From NCBI GenBank assembly GCA_020846515.1, contig JADLDX010000947.1, positions 1 through 6,682 of the forward strand: DNA of 6,682 nt. Reading direction: 5' to 3'. This stretch comes from Pirellulaceae bacterium (GTDB taxonomy: Bacteria > Planctomycetota > Planctomycetia > Pirellulales > Pirellulaceae). Below, one piece after another: positions 5,322 to 6,682 of the stretch. How positions within the stretch are numbered: position 1 is the stretch's first letter; the number at the start of each line of letters is the position of its first letter. The position numbers were made by a program, and so were the translations under genes. The notes beneath the pieces are model-generated. The model saw nothing but the letters and a program-made list of their open reading frames with translations. It was not told the DNA's origin and did not search any database.

Positions 5322-6682
5322 ATGTGGTCCAATCTCTTCCGACGTAAAGATGTCTTGGCTATTCGCTCCGAACTGGAGGTTCAAAGCTCCGATGCCCAAC
5401 TGCATCGCAACTTGAACCTGTTCGATCTGGTCTGCTTCGGCATCGCCGCCATCGTGGGTGCCGGTATATTCTCGACCATCGGTAGCGCATCGTTTGATGG
5501 TGGTCCCGCTGTGACGCTGCTATTCATACTCACAGCCATCACCTGCCTGTTCTCTGCCCTTTGCTATGCGGAGTTCGCTGCGCGTGTGCCGGTCAGCGGC
5601 AGCGCCTATACCTATGCTTATGCCGCCTTCGGTGAATTGATTGCTTGGATCATCGGCTGGGATTTGCTGATGGAGTATGCCATTGGCAACAGCACGGTTG
5701 CGTTTTCATGGTCCGAATATCTCTCGACACTCCTGGCTGGTTTTGACATTCATATGCCCGCTTGGATTGAAAACGATTATTACTCGTGTGCCCAGGCCGC
5801 CGCCGCACAGGCCAACGGCACAGTGACTGCCGACGGGCTGGCCAGGCATGAAATGCTGATGCAGATCTGGAACACGGCGCCGCAAATTGGCGGCATGCGA
5901 TTCATCGTCGACATACCGGCCCTGATGATCAATTTCTTGGTGACATGCCTGGTGTTCATCGGCATCAAAGAGTCGAAGACCGCCAGCAACATGATGGTCG
6001 TGCTCAAGGTCTGTGTGGTGCTGGGAGTGATTGCCGTCGGTGCTTTTTATGTTCAGCCAGAGAACTGGTCGCCTTTTGCGCCCAACGGGGCCACGGGAGT
6101 CCTCAAGGGCATCGCTGCTGTCTTCTTTGCCTACATCGGTTTCGATGCTATCTCAACGACCGCCGAGGAGTGCCACAATCCCCAGCGCGACCTGCCGCGG
6201 GCAACCATCCTGACGCTGATCATCTGTACGATCCTGTACATCGCCATCGCGATTGTACTGACCGGTATGGTTTCCTATCGCGAACTGGGCGTCGGCGATC
6301 CCCTGGCCTTCGTATTTCAGAAATACGAACTCAATTGGATGGCTGGCATCGTCTCGCTCAGTGCCATCATCGCCATCACCAGTGTGTTTCTGGTGTTTCA
6401 GATCGGCCAGCCTCGCATTTGGATGGCGATGGCCCGCGATGGCTTGCTGCCCGCTCGATTCGCCAGTATTCACCCACGCTTTAAAACACCCGCCTTTGCA
6501 ACGGTGATCACGGGCATTCTGGTGGCCATGCCAATTATCTTTCTCAACCAAGCCTACGTGACCGATCTATGCAGCATCGGCACGCTGTTCGCCTTCATGT
6601 TGGTCTCAGGCGGCGTGTTGGTCATCAATCAAACCGAAGCCACCGCCGAGCCGACGAAAACCTTTCGCGTGCCTTACTTCAA
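5322..6682 (+). CDS. APC-superfamily amino-acid permease (YfnA/CAT type), 3' partial
   Basis: The frame stays open for 453 codons to the window edge, so the C-terminus is missing (family members are usually about 460-530 residues or more). It is an inner-membrane amino-acid transporter. Helix 1 carries G40-IAAIVGAGIF, the unwound substrate-binding segment. Next come Y82-AEFAARVPVSGSAYTY and G112-WDLLMEYAIGN, strongly typical of bacterial cationic amino-acid transporter (CAT/SLC7-like) proteins. Helix 6 has F268-FAYIGFDAISTTAEE followed by NPQRDLP. M368-AMARDGLLP...TP (to 390) is the conserved cytoplasmic loop after helix 8. An outer loop at about 142-192 contains an Ala-rich stretch (C156-AQAAAAQA). 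The substrate cannot be read from sequence; basic or broad neutral amino acids are both possible. The ATG at 5322 has AGGG 9 nt upstream. It lies downstream of amt but after a terminator, so it is probably transcribed separately. Confidence 0.93.
   Translation, partial: MWSNLFRRKDVLAIRSELEVQSSDAQLHRNLNLFDLVCFGIAAIVGAGIFSTIGSASFDGGPAVTLLFILTAITCLFSALCYAEFAARVPVSGSAYTYAYAAFGELIAWIIGWDLLMEYAIGNSTVAFSWSEYLSTLLAGFDIHMPAWIENDYYSCAQAAAAQANGTVTADGLARHEMLMQIWNTAPQIGGMRFIVDIPALMINFLVTCLVFIGIKESKTASNMMVVLKVCVVLGVIAVGAFYVQPENWSPFAPNGATGVLKGIAAVFFAYIGFDAISTTAEECHNPQRDLPRATILTLIICTILYIAIAIVLTGMVSYRELGVGDPLAFVFQKYELNWMAGIVSLSAIIAITSVFLVFQIGQPRIWMAMARDGLLPARFASIHPRFKTPAFATVITGILVAMPIIFLNQAYVTDLCSIGTLFAFMLVSGGVLVINQTEATAEPTKTFRVPYF

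Overview
The window most likely comes from a planctomycete (Planctomycetota, probably a Pirellulales-type bacterium). This is an inference. It rests on the secreted PQQ-like beta-propeller protein with an FRGP...DG motif right after its signal peptide, a hallmark of planctomycete proteomes, together with moderately GC-rich genes and long intergenic regions. No mobile element, CRISPR array, tRNA or rRNA was seen.

Layout from left to right. 1-361 is a non-coding leader. 362-1657 (+) encodes a secreted PQQ-like beta-propeller protein and ends in a strong intrinsic terminator (1697-1741). A short convergent intergenic stretch carries degenerate repeats (1749-1868). 1876-2337 (-) encodes a small heat-shock protein (Hsp20). 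2338-2576 is a divergent control region. It carries a near-perfect sigma-54 (-24/-12) promoter for hsp20, a candidate RNA thermometer over the hsp20 Shine-Dalgarno, and a palindrome that overlaps the -10 box of the rightward gene. 2577-3206 (+) encodes a membrane-anchored TlpA/ResA-like thioredoxin. 3207-3530 is a long leader with no gene. 3531-5081 (+) encodes an Amt-type ammonium transporter with a signal peptide and an Ala/Pro-rich extension, followed by a structured 3' UTR and a strong terminator (5153-5187). 5322 to the window edge (+) encodes an APC-superfamily amino-acid permease of the YfnA/CAT type, cut off by the window end.

The genes look like separate transcription units rather than one system: terminators follow the propeller and amt genes, and hsp20 is on the opposite strand. 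Amt and the permease are neighbours and both serve nitrogen acquisition, but no PII (GlnK) gene lies between them. The thioredoxin and Hsp20 genes share a divergent control region and both concern protein folding or quality control, which hints at shared stress control but does not prove it.

I found no undescribed multi-gene system. The most interesting part is the hsp20 leader, which combines an apparent sigma-54 promoter with a possible SD-sequestering thermometer. That would be two layers of stress control, similar to what is described for E. coli ibpB.
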